Assembly (NCBI GenBank): GCA_022414725.1
Contig: JAJSRW010001814.1
Location: forward strand, 1-64,000
Reading direction: 5' to 3'
DNA length: 64,000 bases
Source: Microglena sp. YARC
Taxonomy: Eukaryota; Chlorophyta; Chlorophyceae; Chlamydomonadales; Chlamydomonadaceae
Within the stretch, counting starts at the first letter, position 1; every line of letters starts with the position of its first letter. Below the pieces are notes generated by a model. The model saw nothing but the letters and a program-made list of their open reading frames with translations, was not told the origin of the DNA and made no database searches. Positions 46,771 to 60,954 of the stretch are shown piece after piece. A program made the position numbers and the translations under genes.

Positions 46771-47273
46771 GGGCCATTCATAAAGGTACTAGAAGGTACT
46801 CGCAAGTGGGCCCCTTCCCTTCCCTTTATCTAATGCCCCTTATCTTATCCGAGGGTAGGGTCGGGAGGGGAGGGGTCCCACTTGATGCCCAGAGTCCTAG
46901 GCCATTAAGGTACTTGAAAGGTACCCGCGAGTATTACCATAGCATAGGCAGCTAAAGTAAAGTAAAGTAAAAGAGGGCTGCCTATGCTATGGTATGGTAA
47001 TACTTGGCGAGTCTTACCATAGGCAGCTTTTCTTTCTTTTATTTTAGCTGCCTATGCTATGTGCTATGGTAAGACTTGAAGTGGGACCCCTCCCCTCCCC
47101 TCCCTACACTAAGGGAAGGGCCCTAAGGGAAGGGAAGGTACTTTAAGGGAAGGGAAGGGCCCTAAGGGAAGGTACTTTAAGGGAAGGGCCCTAAGGGAAG
47201 GTACTTTAAGGGAAGGGCCCTAAGGGAAGGTACTTTAAGGGAAGGGAAGGGAAAGGCTAGATAAGAGTAACCA
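46771..47273. repeat. Modules and GGGCCCTAAGGGAAGG tandem
   Basis: Hairpin modules followed by four or five units of AAGGGAAGGGCCCTAAGGGA plus AGGTACTTT (47110-47250). The tandem stops about 20 nt from the cox1 stop codon. Confidence 0.8.
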
Positions 47274-48806
<1,533 letters not shown>

Positions 48807-48829
48807 ACATAAAATCTAACCTACCAAGC

Positions 48830-49764
48830 CCCACCCGGTCTAGTGGGCCCCCTCAGGGGGGCCGCTTGGTGTCTCTGGGTAAGCCAGTACCTTCAAGTCT
48901 TACCATAGGCAGCTACAAGAAAGGCTGCCCAAGACTTGCGAGTACCTTTATGCCCAGAGGGCATTCAAGTGGGACCCCTCCCTAGGGGTCCAGATACAGA
49001 GGGGCCCACTTGCGAGTACCGCCCAGGTACAGGGGCATTAAGGTACTAGAAGGTACTTGAATGGCCCCTGTATCTTTTATGGGCATCAAGGTACTCGCAA
49101 GTGGGCCCCTTCCCTTCCCTTCCCTTCGGTAGGGGTCCCACTTGATGGCCCCTGTATCTTTTATGGGCGGTACTCGCAAGTGGGCCCCCCCCCTCCCCCT
49201 AGGGTAGGGAGGGGTCCCACTTGAATGCCCCCTTTCAAGTACCTTTCTTTAAAGTACCTTCAAGTACCTTTCAAGTACCTTTACGGCCAATTACCCTGGG
49301 CATTTAATTAAGGTACTCCAGGTACCTTGAGGGCCCTCTGTATATGGGCATTCAAGTGGGACCCCTACCTACCCTACCCTAGGGGTCCAGATACAGAGGG
49401 AAGGGGCCCACTTGCGAGTACCTTAATTTAATGCCCATAAAAGGTACAGATACAGGGGCCATTCATTAAGGTACTTGAAGGTACCCGCGAGTATTACCAT
49501 ACCATAGGCAGCTTTATTTTATTGTAGCTGCCTATGGTATGGTAATACTTGGCAAGTAAGTGGGCCCCTTCCCTTCGGGAGGGGTCCCACTTGATGGCCC
49601 CCTCAAGGGGCATTAAGGTACTCCAGGTACCTTAATGGCCCTCTGTCTCTGGGTAAGCTAGTACGCCCATAAAAATAGGCGGACTAGCTAGTGGGCCCCC
49701 CTTATACCCCAAACCAAAGGGGGCCCCTTGTCTTTTGTCTTTTGGGGGCCCACTAGCTAGTACC
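48830..49764. repeat. Palindromic-module mosaic
   Basis: Includes the two-unit GTCTTTT form of the AGCTAGT module (49728-49748). No gene. Confidence 0.75.
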
Positions 49765-49914
49765 GCCTATGCCTATGCCTATGCCTATGCCTATGCCTAT
49801 GCCTATGCCTATGCCTATGCCTATGCCTATGCCTATGCCTATGCCTATGCCTATGCCTATGCCTATGCCTATGCCTATGCCTATGCCTATGCCTATGCCT
49901 ATGCCTATGCCTAT
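49765..49914. repeat. (GCCTAT)25 array
   Basis: Twenty-five perfect units in the loop of a CTAGTACCGCC...GGCGGCACTAG hairpin. The same loop at 5220-5260 (ATAGGC) and 39345 (CGCCTATGTATACGG) is short. Confidence 0.95.
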
Positions 49915-52900
49915 GTCTATGTCTACGGCGGCACTAGCTTAGGGCATTCAAGTGGGACCCCTCCCTACCCTAGGGGCCCTAAGGGGGCCCACTTGCCAAG
50001 TATGAATGAGGCAGCTAAGGGAAGAGCTGCCTAATACTCGCAAGTACCGCCCAGATACAGGGGGCCATCAAGTGGGACCCCTCCCTAGGGGGCATTAGAT
50101 AAAGGGAAGGGGCCCACTTGCGAGTACCTTCAAGTACCTTTATGGCCTATTACTCTGGGCATTAAATAAAGGTACTTGCGAGCCTTATATTAGGCAGCTT
50201 TTCTTTTAGCTGCCTAAGGCTTGAATGCCCAGGTACAGGGGCATTAAATTAAGGTACTTGAAAGGTACTTGGAGTACCTTTATGCCCAGGTACAGGGGAA
50301 TAGGCCATCAAGTGGGACCCCTACGGTAAGGGGCCCACTTGCGAGTACCTTTATGCCCCTTATACCCCTTTGGCTTTGGGGTATAAGGGGGGCCCACTAG
50401 CTAGTACGCCTAGGGGCATTCAATTAAGGTACTAGCTTACCCAGATACAGGGGCCATTAAGGTACTTGAAAGGTACTTGAAGGTACCAGCGAGTATTAGG
50501 CAGCTTTTCTTTATTCAAGTACCTTCAAGTCTTAGGCAGCTACAAGAAAGGCTGCCCAAGACTTGCGAGTACCGCCCAGATACAGAGGGCCATTAAGGTA
50601 CTTGAATGGCCTATTCCCCTGGGCATTTAGGTACTCGCAAGTGGGCCCCTTCGGGAGGGGTCCCACTTGGTAGCTGCCTAATACTTGGCAAGGGGGCCCC
50701 TTGGACCCCCCAAAGGGGGGGCGGTACTAGCTTACCCAGAGACAGATAAATTGGCCATCAAGAAAGGTACTTGGTATTTATATTATTATAAAAAATCTGG
50801 CATAAAATAAATATCTTTTAAACTTCCAAGTCCCTTTAGGCCCTATCCCTCTGGGTAAGCTAGTACCGCCATAGGCGCCCATAGGCGCCCATAGGCGCCC
50901 ATAGGCGCCCATAGGCGCCCATAGGCGGACTAGCTAGTGGGCCCCCCCAAACCAAAGGGGGGGCGGTACTAGCTTACCCAGAGGTATAGGCCATTCAAGT
51001 ACCTTTCAAGTACCTTCATGGCCTATTACTCTGGGTAAGCTAGTACCTTAATTGAATGCCCCTAGGAATAGGCGTACTAGCTAGTGGGCCCCCCTTATAC
51101 CCCAAAGCCAAGGGGTATAAGGGGCATTAAATTAAGGTACTCGCAAGTGGGCCCCTCCCCTCCCCTTACCGTAGGGGTCCCACTTGATGGCCCCTGTATC
51201 TGTACCTGGGCGGTACTCCAAGTACCTTCCAAGTACCTTCCAAGTACCTTCCAAGTACCTTCCAAGTACCTTCCAAGTACCTTCCAAGTACCTTCCAAGT
51301 ACCTTCCAAGTACCTTCCAAGTACCTTGATGGCCTATGACTCTGGGCATTAAGGTACTCGCGAGTCTTACCATAGGCAGCTTTTATTTATTCAAGTACCT
51401 TTAAAGTACCTTTATGGCCTATTCCCCTGTATCTGTATCTGGGCATTCAAGTGGGACCCCTCCCTACCCTAGGGGGAGGGGCCCACTTGCGAGTACCTTA
51501 ATTTAATGCCCAGGTACAGGGGGCCGGTACTAGAAGGTACTCGCAAGTGGGCCCCTTCGGGAGGGGTCCCACTTGATGGCCCCTGTATCTGTATCTGGGC
51601 GGTACTCCAAGTACCTTTATGGCCTATTCCTCTGGGCATTCAAGCCTTAGGCAGCTACAAGAAAAGAAAAGCTGCCTAATATAAGGCTCGCAAGTACCGC
51701 CCCCCCCTTTGGGGGGGGTTAGCTAGTACGCCTAGGGGCGTACTAGCTTACCCAGAGGGCCATGAAGGTACTTGAAGGTACTTGTGAGTATTACCATAGG
51801 CAGCTCTTCTCTTAGCTGCCTAATACTTGGCAAGTGGGCCCCTTCCCTTCCCTTCCCTTCGGTAGGGGTCCCACTTGGTAGCTGCCTATGGTAAGACTTT
51901 AAGTGGGACCCCTCCCTACCCTAGGGGCCCAGGAGGGGCCCACTTGCCAAGTATTACCATAGGCAGCTACAATAAAGAAAAGCTGCCTATGGTATGGTAA
52001 TACTCGCGGGTACCTTCAAGTACCTTTATGGCCCCTCGCGGGTACCTTCAAGTACCTTTATGGCCCCTCGCGGGTACCTTCAAGTACCTTTATGGCCCCT
52101 CGCGGGTACCTTCAAGTACCTTTATGGCCCCTCGCGGGTACCTTCAAGTACCTTTATGGCCCCTGTATCTGTACCTGGGCATTAAATTAAGGTACTCCAG
52201 GTACCTTCCAAGTACCTTTCAAGTACCTTAATGCCCTCTGGGCGGTACTCGCAAGTGGGCCCCTTACCGTAGGGGTCCCACTTGATGGCCCCCTCAAGGG
52301 GGGCGGTACTCCAGGTACCTTTCTTTATGGCCTATTACTCTGGGCATTCAAGTACCTTAATGGCCTATGACTCTGGGCATTAAGGTACCCGCGAGTATTA
52401 CCATAGGCAGCTTTTCTTGTAGCTGCCTAATACTTGGCAAGTCTTGTTTTGGGCAGCCTTTCTTGTAGCTGCCTATGGTAAGACTTTAAGGTACTCCAGG
52501 TACCTTGAGGGCCTATGACTCTGGGTAAGCTAGTACGCCCATATAAATAAATAGGCGTACTAGCTAGTGGGCCCCCCTCTACCCCCCAAGTATTACCATA
52601 CCATAGGCAGCTAAAGTAAAAGAAAAGGGGGCTGCCTAAGGTAATACTTGCCAATTATTAGGCAGCTTTTCTTTATTTTAGCTGCCTATGGTAATACTCG
52701 CGGGTACCTTAATGCCCAGAGTCATAGGCCATAAAGAAAGGTACCTGGAGTACCTTCAAGTACCGGCTTATACCTCTGGGCATTAAATAAAGGTACTTGC
52801 GAGCCTTCAAGTACCTTAATGGCCCCTGTATCTGGGCGGTACTCGCAAGTGGGCCCCTTTATGCCCCCTAGGGTAGGGAGGGGTCCCACTTGATATTAGG

Positions 52901-52930
52901 CAGCTTTGAGCTGCCTAAGGCTTGAATGCC
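49915..52930. repeat. Palindromic-module mosaic
   Basis: Contains a GCCCATAGGC tandem (50875-50925), about ten CCAAGTACCTT units (51222-51322) and five 32-bp units CGCGGGTACCTTCAAGTACC+12 nt (52005-52164). Example modules: AGCTAGTACGCC-TAGG-GGCGTACTAGCT at 51721-51748 and GTACCTTAATG/CATTAAGGTAC at 52352-52388. No gene. Confidence 0.8.
50779..50820 (-). repeat. AT-rich recurrent element, minus strand
   Basis: The minus strand reads GATATTTATTTTATGCCAGA then TTTTTTATAATAATA. It is embedded directly between palindromic modules with no gene near, so the element can exist away from genes. Confidence 0.5.
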
Positions 52931-53701
52931 CAGGTACAGATACAGATACAGATACAGATACAGATACAGATACAGATACAGATACCTTAAAATACAGATA
53001 CCTTTTAATACAGATACAGATACAGATACAGATACAGATACAGATACAGATACAGATACAGATACAGATACAGATACAGATACAGATACAGATACCTTAA
53101 AATACAGATACAGATACAGATACAGATACAGATACAGATACAGATACAGATACAGATACAGATACAGATACAGATACAGATACAGATACCTTTAAATACA
53201 GATACAGATACAGATACCTTTTAATACAGATACAGATACAGATACAGATACAGATACAGATACAGATACAGATACAGATACAGATACCTTAAAATACAGA
53301 TACAGATACAGATACAGATACAGATACAGATACAGATACAGATACAGATACAGATACAGATACAGATACAGATACAGATACAGATACCTTTAAATACAGA
53401 TACAGATACAGATACAGATACCTTAAAATACAGATACCTTTTAATACAGATACAGATACAGATACCTTTTAATACAGATACAGATACAGATACCTTAAAA
53501 TACAGATACCTTTTAATACAGATACAGATACAGATACCTTTTAATACAGATACAGATACAGATACAGATACCTTAAAATACAGATACCTTTTAATACAGA
53601 TACAGATACAGATACAGATACCTTAAAATACAGATACAGATACCTTTTAATACAGATACAGATACAGATACAGATACCTTTTAATACAGATACAGATACA
53701 G
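52931..53701. repeat. CAGATA array
   Basis: A 770-bp array. From 53390 onward, short blocks with alternating ACCTTAAAAT and ACCTTTTAAT spacers repeat as higher-order units. Confidence 0.95.
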
Positions 53702-55669
53702 GGGCCATTCAAGTACCTTTATGGCCTATGACTCTGGGCATTAAGGTACTCCAGGTACCTGAATGGCCTATTCCCCTGGGTAGGCTAGTACCTTCAAGTA
53801 CCTTTATGGCCCCTGTATCTGGGCATTAAAGTACTCGCAAGTCTTGGGCAGCTTTACCTTTCCTTTAGCTGCCTATGGTAAGACTTGAAGGTACTTGAAA
53901 GGTACTCGCAAGTCTTGTCTTGGGCAGCTTTTCTTTACTTTCCTTTAGCTGCCTATGGATGGTAAGACTTTAAGGTACCTGGGTGGCCTATACCTCTGGG
54001 CGGTACTAGCAAGTATGAGTCAGCTCTTAAAGTACCTTTCAAGTACCTGAATGGCCCCTGTATCTGTACCTTTTATGGGCATTCAAGTACCTTAATGGCC
54101 TATGACTCTTTTATGGGCATTCAAGCCTTAGGCAGCTACAAGAAAAGAAAAGCTGCCTAATATAATATAAGGCTCGCAAGTACCTTTCAAGTACCGGCCC
54201 TCTGGGCGGTACTCGCAAGTCTTGGGCAGCTTTTAGCTGCCTAAGACTTGATTTAATGCCCATAAAAGAGGTATAAGCCATAAAGGTACTTGAAGGTACT
54301 CGCAAGTCTTGGGCAGCTTTTACTTTAGCTGCCTAAGACTTTAAGGTACTCCAGGTACCTTCCAAGTACCTTAATGGCCCCTGTATCTGGGTAAGCTAGT
54401 ACCTTAATTGAATGCCCCCTTTGGCCTTTGGGGGGGTGAGCTAGTCCGCCTATTGAATTGATATGGGCGGAATAGCTTACCCCTAGGCGTACTAGCTAGT
54501 GGGCCCCCCTCTACCCCCCAAGCATTAGGCAGCTAAAAGAGGGCTGCCTCATTCTCATTCATACTTGCCAAGTATTAGGCAGCTTTTCTTTATTCAAGTA
54601 CCTTAATGGCCTATTCCCCTGTACCTGGGCATTAAGGTACTCCAAGTACCTTCAAGTGGGACCCCTCCCTACCCTACCCTACCCTACCCTAGGGGTCCAG
54701 ATACAGAGGTAAGGGGCCCACTTGCGAGTACCTTAATTTAATGCCCCCTCAAGGGGAATTGGCCATAAAGGTACTTGAATGGCCCTCTGTATCTTTTATG
54801 GGCATTAAATAAAGGTACTTGCGAGTATTACTATAGGCAGCTCTTCCTTTACTTTAGCTGCCTATGGTATGGTAATACTTGGCAAGTGGGCCCCTTCCCT
54901 TAATCTAATGCCCCTTATCCTAGGGTAGGGTAGGTAGGGGTCCCACTTGATGGCCTATTACTCTGGGCATTTAATTAAGGTACCCGCGAGTATTACCATA
55001 CCATAGGCAGCTTTTCTTTATTCAAGTACCTTTAGGGCCCCTGTACCTGTATCTGGGCATAAAGGTACTCCAGGTACCTTTCTTTATGGCCCTGTATATG
55101 ACTCTTTTATGGGCATTCAAGTGGGACCCCTCCCTACCCTAGGGGTCCAGATACAGAGGGAAGGGGCCCACTTGCGAGTACCTTCAAGTACCTTAATGGC
55201 CTATTACTCTGGGTAAGCTAGTACGCCCCTAGGAATAGGCGTACTAGCTAGTGGGCCCCCTTATACTTATACCCCAAAGCCAAGGGGTATCAAGTCAAGT
55301 GGGACCCCTCCCGACCCTAGGGGTCCAGGAGGGGCCCACTTGCGAGTACCGCCCCCCTTGAGGGGGCATTAAGGTACTTGAAGGGGCATTAAATAAAGGT
55401 ACTTGCGAGCCTTATATTATATTAGGCAGCTTTTCTTTTCTTGTAGCTGCCTAATATAATATAAGGCTTGAATGCCCCCCTTGGGGGGGCCATTAAGGTA
55501 CTTGAAGGTACCCGCGAGTATTACCATACCATAGGCAGCTTTTCTTGACTTTAGCTGCCTAATACTTGGCAAGTAAGTGGGCCCCTTCGGTAGGGGTCCC
55601 ACTTGGTAGCTGCCTCATTCATACTTGGCGAGCGGGCCCCTTAGTCTTTGGGGCCCACTTGGTCTTTGC
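53702..55669. repeat. Palindromic-module mosaic
   Basis: The standard hairpin types; no gene is seen. Confidence 0.75.
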
Positions 55670-55940
55670 TTTGGGATTAGGGACAGCCACTAGGTAGGCC
55701 TAGTGGTTGTCTAGAAAATGCCTAGTGGCTGTCAAACAAGCCCACTCTCAAGTATTAGGCAGCCCTTCTTTTTACTGGTCCAAGTTTAAAATACCGATTT
55801 CCTGTTCCTCTGTTTGCAATCAAGTGCTACTGTGTAAGGAGTTTCATCGGTTCCGTCCCTATGGGTAAGCTTTGATCGCTTCATTGATCATAAACATGCT
55901 TTCCATACCATACTTTGAGCCAATTTTTAATCAACTGTAC
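55670..55940. other. Unassigned island, possible RNA fragment
   Basis: Starts with a 13-bp hairpin (GACAGCCACTAGG/CCTAGTGGTTGTC, 55682-55711), then about 160 nt of unique sequence. CTGTTCCTC and GGTTCCGTCCCTATGGG resemble the CTGTTCGCC and AGTTCGGTCCCTAT motifs of LSU domain V. The expected GAGCTGGGTTTAGAACGTCG between them is not recognisable, so the assignment is weak. Confidence 0.3.
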
Positions 55941-58900
55941 ATTCAAGTACCTTAATGGCCTATTCCCCTGTACCTGGGCGGTACTCCAGCTACCTTAATG
56001 GCCTATTACTCTGGGCATTCAAGTGGGACCCCTCCCTACCCTACCCTAGGGGTCCAGATACAGAGGGAAGGGGCCCACTTGCGAGTACCTTAATTTAATG
56101 CCCAGGTACAGATACAGGGGGCCATAAAGGTACTTGAAGGTACTTGCGAGCCTTCAAGTACCTTTCAAGTACCTTAATGCCCTCTGGGTAAGCTAGTACG
56201 CCCCTAGGCGTACTAGCTAACCCCCCCCAAAGGGGTATAAGGGGCGGTACTCGCAAGTGGGCCCCTTACCGTAGGGGTCCCACTTGATGGCCCCTGTATC
56301 TGTACCTGGGCATTAAGGTACTCGCAAGTGGGCCCCTTCCCTTCCCTTTATGTAATGCCCCTTATCCTATCCTAGGGTAGGGTAGGGTAGGGTAGGGTAG
56401 GGAGGGGTCCCACTTGATATTAGGCAGCCCTTCTTTTATTTTCCTTTAGCTGCCTAATATAAGGCTTGATTGAATGCCCATAAAAGGTACAGGGGAATAG
56501 GCCATTAAGGTACTTGAAGGTACTAGCTTACCCAAAGACATCGGCCATAAAGGTACTAGCTTACCCATATACATAGGCGGTACTGGCTTACCCATAGACA
56601 TATACATTGGCCGTACTTGCTTACCCATAGACGTAGGCGGACTAGCTAACCCCCCCCAAACCAAAGGGGAATAGGCCATCAAGTGGGACCCCTACCGAAG
56701 GGAAGGGAAGGGAAGGGGCCCACTTGCGAGTACCTTAATTAAATGCCCATTAAAGATACAGATACAGGGGCCATAAAGGTACTTGAAAGGTACTTGATTG
56801 AAGCTGCCTCATTCATACTTGCTAGTACCACCCAGAGCCACCAAGCGGCCCCCTAGGGGGCCCACTTGTCAAGTCTGAGGCAGCTCCCCTTTTAGCTGCC
56901 GCCGACTTGCTAGTACCGCCCAGAGACAGATACAGAGGAATAGGCCATCCAAGTACCTTAATGGCCCCTGTACCTGGGCGGTACTCCAGCTACCTTTAAA
57001 GTACCTTTATGGCCCCTGTATCTGTACCTGGGCATTCAAGTACCTTAATGGCCTATTACTCTGGGCGGTACTCCGGGTACCTTTATGGCCTATTACTCTG
57101 GGTAAGCTAGTACGCCCCTAGGAATAGGCGTACTAGCTAGTGGGCCCCCTCTACCCCCCAAAGCCAAGGGGTATAAGGGGCGGTACCCGCGAGTATTACC
57201 ATAGGCAGCTTTTCTTGACTTTAGCTGCCTAATACTTGGCAAGTCTTGTTTTGGGCAGCCTTTCTTGTAGCTGCCTATGGTAAGACTTGAAGGTACTCGC
57301 AAGTAAGTGGGCCCCTCCCCTTTCGGAAATGCCCCTTACCCTAGGGTAGGGAGGGGCCCACTTGCAAGTACCTTTAGGGCCCCTGTATCTGTACCTGGGC
57401 ATTCAAGTGGGACCCCTCCCTAGGGGGCATTAGATTAAGGGAAGGGAAGGGAAGGGGCCCACTTGCGAGTACCTTAATGCCCAGGGGAATAGGCCATTAA
57501 GGTACTAGAAGGTACTCGCAAGTGGGCCCCTTCCCTTAATCTAATGCCCCTTATCCTATCCTAGGGTAGGGAGGGGTCCCACTTGATGGCCTATGACTCT
57601 GGGTAAGCTAGTACGCCCATATAAATAGGCGTACTAGCTAACCCCCCCCCAAGTATTAGGCAGCTTAAATAAAAGCTGCCTAATACTTGCGAGTACCTTG
57701 ATTTTATGCCCGGGTACAGATACAGGGGAATAGGCCATTAAGGTACTTGAAAGGGGGCCATTAAGGTACCCGCGAGTATTACCATAGGCAGCTTTTATTT
57801 ACTTTAGCTGCCTCATTCATACTTGGCAAGTAAGTGGGCCCCTACCCTTACCTTAGGGCCCCTCCCCCTAGGGTAGGGAGGGGTCCAACTTAAAGTCTTA
57901 GGCAGCTACCAAGTGGGACCCCTACCGAAGGGAAGGGAAGGGAAGGGAAGGGAAGGGAAGGGAAGGGAAGGGGCCCACTTGCGAGTACCTTTATTTTATG
58001 CCCAGATACAGATACAGGGGCCATCAAGGTACTTGAATAAAGAAAAGCTGCCTATGGTAAGACTCGCGAGTACCTTAATTTAATGCCCCCCTACCCCTAC
58101 CAAGTACCTTTATGGCCTATTCCCCTGGGCGGTACTCCAGCTACCTTAATGGCCTATTACTCTGGGTAAGCTAGTACGCCCCTAGGAATAGGCGTACTAG
58201 CTAGTGGGCCCCCTCTACCCCCCAAAGCCAAGGGGTATAAGGGGCGGTACCCGCGAGTATTACCATAGGCAGCTAAAGTAAAAGAGGGCTGCCTAATACT
58301 TGCAGGTACCTTGAGGGCCCTGTGGGTAAGCTAGTACGCCCTGAGGCGTACTAGCTAGTGGGCCCCCTCTACCCCCCAAGTATTAGGCAGCTAAAGTAAA
58401 AGCTGCCTAATACTTGCCAAGTATGAATGAGGCAGCCCTCTTTTCTTTTAGCTGCCTATGGTATGGTAATACTCGCGGGTACCTTCATTTAATGCCCTAA
58501 GCTAGTGCCGCCGTAGACATAGACATAGGCGGTACTAGCTAACCCCAAAGGGGGCCCTACCCCTACGGGGGTAGGGGGGGTTAGCTAGTCCGCCTAAGGG
58601 CGTACTAGCTTACCCAGAGGTATAGGCCATTCAAGTACCTTTAGGGCCCCTGTATCTGGGCATTAAATCAAGCCTTAGGCAGCTACTATAAAAGCTGCCT
58701 AATAGAAGGCTCGCAAGTACCGCCCAGAGGGCATTCTAGTACCTTAATGGCCCCCTGGGCGGTACTCGCAAGTGGGCCCCTTTATGTAATGCCCCCTAGG
58801 GAGGGGTCCCACTTGAAGGTACTTGAAGGTACTCGCAAGTGGGCCCCTCCTGGACCCCTAGGGTAGGGAGGGGTCCCACTTGAAGGTACCTGGAGTACCT

Positions 58901-58974
58901 TAATGCCCAGATACAGGGTAATTGGCCATAAAGGTACTTGAAAGGGGGGGCGGAATCGCTTACCCAAAGACATA
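55941..58974. repeat. Palindromic-module mosaic
   Basis: Contains the cleanest single module: CAAGTATTAGGCAGCTT-AAATAA-AAGCTGCCTAATACTTG at 57650-57689, 17-bp perfect arms and a 6-nt loop. No gene is seen. Confidence 0.8.
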
Positions 58975-59042
58975 GGTGGCCTACATGTCTTTTAACGTGG
59001 CTATGAATAGGTAATGGGGATCGAGTTATAAGTTGTTAACTG
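58975..59042 (-). pseudogene. Partial copy of the SSU rRNA 5' segment
   Basis: About 65 nt nearly identical to 16307-16372 in the rns piece (GGCCTACATGTCTTTTAACG, then TGGCTATGAATA). The match then breaks into unrelated sequence on one side and palindromic repeats on the other. Too short to be a functional rRNA piece by itself. Confidence 0.8.
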
Positions 59043-59587
59043 TCTGCGACCAGGGGGCCCTCAGCAGGACCTATACAGCCTGTGGCTGACCAAACAGAGG
59101 TTGCCTCAAATTCCACCCAAGTACCTTCAAGTCTTACCATAGGCAGCTAAAGGAAAGTAAAGAAAAGCTGCCCAAGACTTGCGAGTACCGCCCCCCCTAC
59201 CCCTACCAAGTACCGGCCCCCTGGGCATAAAATAAAGGTACTCGCAAGTATTAGGCAGCTTTTATTTTAGCTGCCTAATGCTTGGGGGGGTAGAGGGGGG
59301 CCCACTAGCTAGTACGCCTAGGGGTAAGCTATTCCGCCCATAGACATAGGCGGACTAGCTAACCCCCCCCAAACCAAAGGGGGGGCATTAAGGTACTAGC
59401 TTACCCAGAGGGCCGGTACTTGAATGGCCCCCTGACTCTGGGCGGTACTAGCGAGTCTTATATTATATTATATTATATTATATTAGGCAGCGTTTCTTTC
59501 TTTTAGCTGCCTAATACTTGGGGTTGGCAAGTGGCCCCTAGTCTTAGGGAAGGGGCCACTTGGAGTTGGCAAGTAGGCCCCTTATTC
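59043..59587. repeat. Modules after the SSU copy
   Basis: Short unique stretch to 59115, then hairpin modules with a (TATTA)n run (59460-59484) extending one arm. No gene. Confidence 0.7.
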
Positions 59588-59821
59588 CTAGGGAAGGGGC
59601 CACTTGGAGTTGGAAAGTAGGCCCCTTATTCCTAGGGAAGGGGCCACTTGGAAGGCATAAGAACTTTTTATTACGGGATTATGTAGGTTACCTCGTTTCA
59701 TGTTGTCTTTCAAAAGACAATTCACTTTAAAAAGACAATAAACTTCATTGATTAGTAGTTCTGTTAAATTAAAAGATTGATCATTAAAAAGGGGTGTAGA
59801 CGAATCCGCTCGCTTATCCAT
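59588..59821 (-). CDS. Uncharacterised 77-codon frame, doubtful
   Basis: The only open frame outside the known genes with ordinary amino-acid composition (MDKRADSSTPLFNDQSF start). The last 20 residues come from GGCCCCTTATTCCTAGGG repeats, so at most about 58 residues are unique. KDNMKRGNLHNPVI is echoed by GDAMKLGKLNTPVI on the minus strand near 61573-61615, about 80% identical in nucleotides. The signal may be a duplicated RNA or a decayed gene; I do not recognise it. Confidence 0.25.
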   Translation of the reverse strand: MDKRADSSTPLFNDQSFNLTELLINEVYCLFKVNCLLKDNMKRGNLHNPVIKSSYAFQVAPSLGIRGLLSNSKWPLP

Positions 59822-60234
59822 AATCTCTTATATTTCTAGTTCTAGTTCTAATTATAGTTCTAGTTCTAATTCTAGTTCTAGTTCTAGTTCTAGTTCCAAC
59901 TTATTAGGCAGTTTCTATTTGTATAAGGCAGCTGTCCCCCACCCAATGCGACTGCCACCCTCTTGCGACTGCCTTCCCGTTAGGAGCCCACTAGGCAGTC
60001 TAAAGAGGTTGGCTCGACCTAGACAGCCTCAAGTGGGCCCGAAGCTAGTAACGCCCAGAGCCAGATGAATTGTCCGGTACTTGGTGGCTGTCCAAACAGA
60101 GTTTGCTCATTGGGGGTCGCGCTAGTGGGCCCCCTGGTTAGAGCGTCGCGCTAGTGGGCCCCCCGGTTAGAGCGCAGGGCCCACTGGCTTGACCTCACTG
60201 TAGTTAGGTAATGAGGGGCCACTTAATAACTATA
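59822..60234. other. Unassigned stretch before AATATG array
   Basis: TTCTAG/TTCTAA-type repeats (59838-59897), then GC-rich pieces with GCGACTGCC motifs and two GCGCTAGTGGGCCCCC+GGTTAGAGCG units (60118-60175). GGTTAGAGCG also occurs in the trnW D arm, but no tRNA folds here. Confidence 0.5.
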
Positions 60235-60408
60235 AATATGAATATGAATATGAATATGAATATGAATATGAATATGAATATGAATATGAATATGAATATG
60301 AATATGAATATGAATATGAATATGAATATGAATATGAATATGAATATGAATATGAATATGAATATGAATATGAATATGAATATGAATATGAATATGAATA
60401 TGAATATG
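60235..60408. repeat. (AATATG)29 array
   Basis: Twenty-nine perfect units directly downstream, on the minus strand, of the rnl_a piece. Confidence 0.95.
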
Positions 60409-60454
60409 AATAACTAAAAATATATAAATATGGACGGTATTAAAACAAATAAAT

Positions 60455-60772
60455 TGGGGACCTTAGCTGTGTTTCTGGACTGTTTTCCTTTTGACATTAA
60501 ACCTTCCCGCCTAATGTCTGATTAAGTAGTTTGAATCAACTCTCATTCACCTTGCGACTACATAGAATTGTTGTAACTACTCACCTTACCCATATAGGTT
60601 TCACAGGAAACCAGCTATCCCTGAGCTTGATAGGCATTTCACCTCTAACTACAAGTCATCCAAGTCTATTGCAACAGACACTGGTTCGACCATGGATAAA
60701 ACCATGTCTGCTCGTAATTAGCTCGCTCAGCTTCGGGTCCAAAAGGCATCTCATAAATCTTTTTTAAAAAAT
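60455..60772 (-). rRNA. rnl_a: Large-subunit rRNA piece: domain II, 5' part
   Basis: On the minus strand, GACCCGAAGCTGAGCGAGCT starts a match to E. coli 23S near 670. It continues through GGTGAAATGCCTATCAAGC and GGGATAGCTGGTTTCCTGTG (about 775-815) to GGAAAACAGTCCAGAAACAC and CAGCTAAGGTCCCC (about 1000-1020). It stops just before the segment found in the neighbouring piece at 60955-61080, which lies 5' of it on the same strand. A spurious 78-residue frame on the opposite strand covers it. Ends are estimated from where the similarity fades. Confidence 0.92.
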
Positions 60773-60824
60773 TAAAGAAAGACATTGTCTTCTAGTGTAA
60801 AGTCTCTTTCAGAGAAGGATAAGG

Positions 60825-60945
60825 ATAGGATAGGATAGGATAGGATAGGATAGGATAGGATAGGATAGGATAGGGATAGGGATAGGGATAGGGATAGGGA
60901 TAGGGATAGGGATAGGTATAAGGCATCGGCATAGACATAGACATA
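60825..60945. repeat. GATAG / GGATAG microsatellites between rRNA pieces
   Basis: About nine GATAG units pass into seven GGGATA units and then CATAGA-type units. The tract separates the two LSU rRNA pieces. Confidence 0.9.
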
Positions 60946-60954
60946 GGTCTAAGA

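Noticed and set aside
60118..60175. tRNA D-arm-like GGTTAGAGCG twice
   Set aside because: It is part of a 30-nt direct repeat in GC-rich spacer with no surrounding cloverleaf.
60531..60767. 78-residue plus-strand frame
   Set aside because: Antisense to the LSU domain II rRNA piece.
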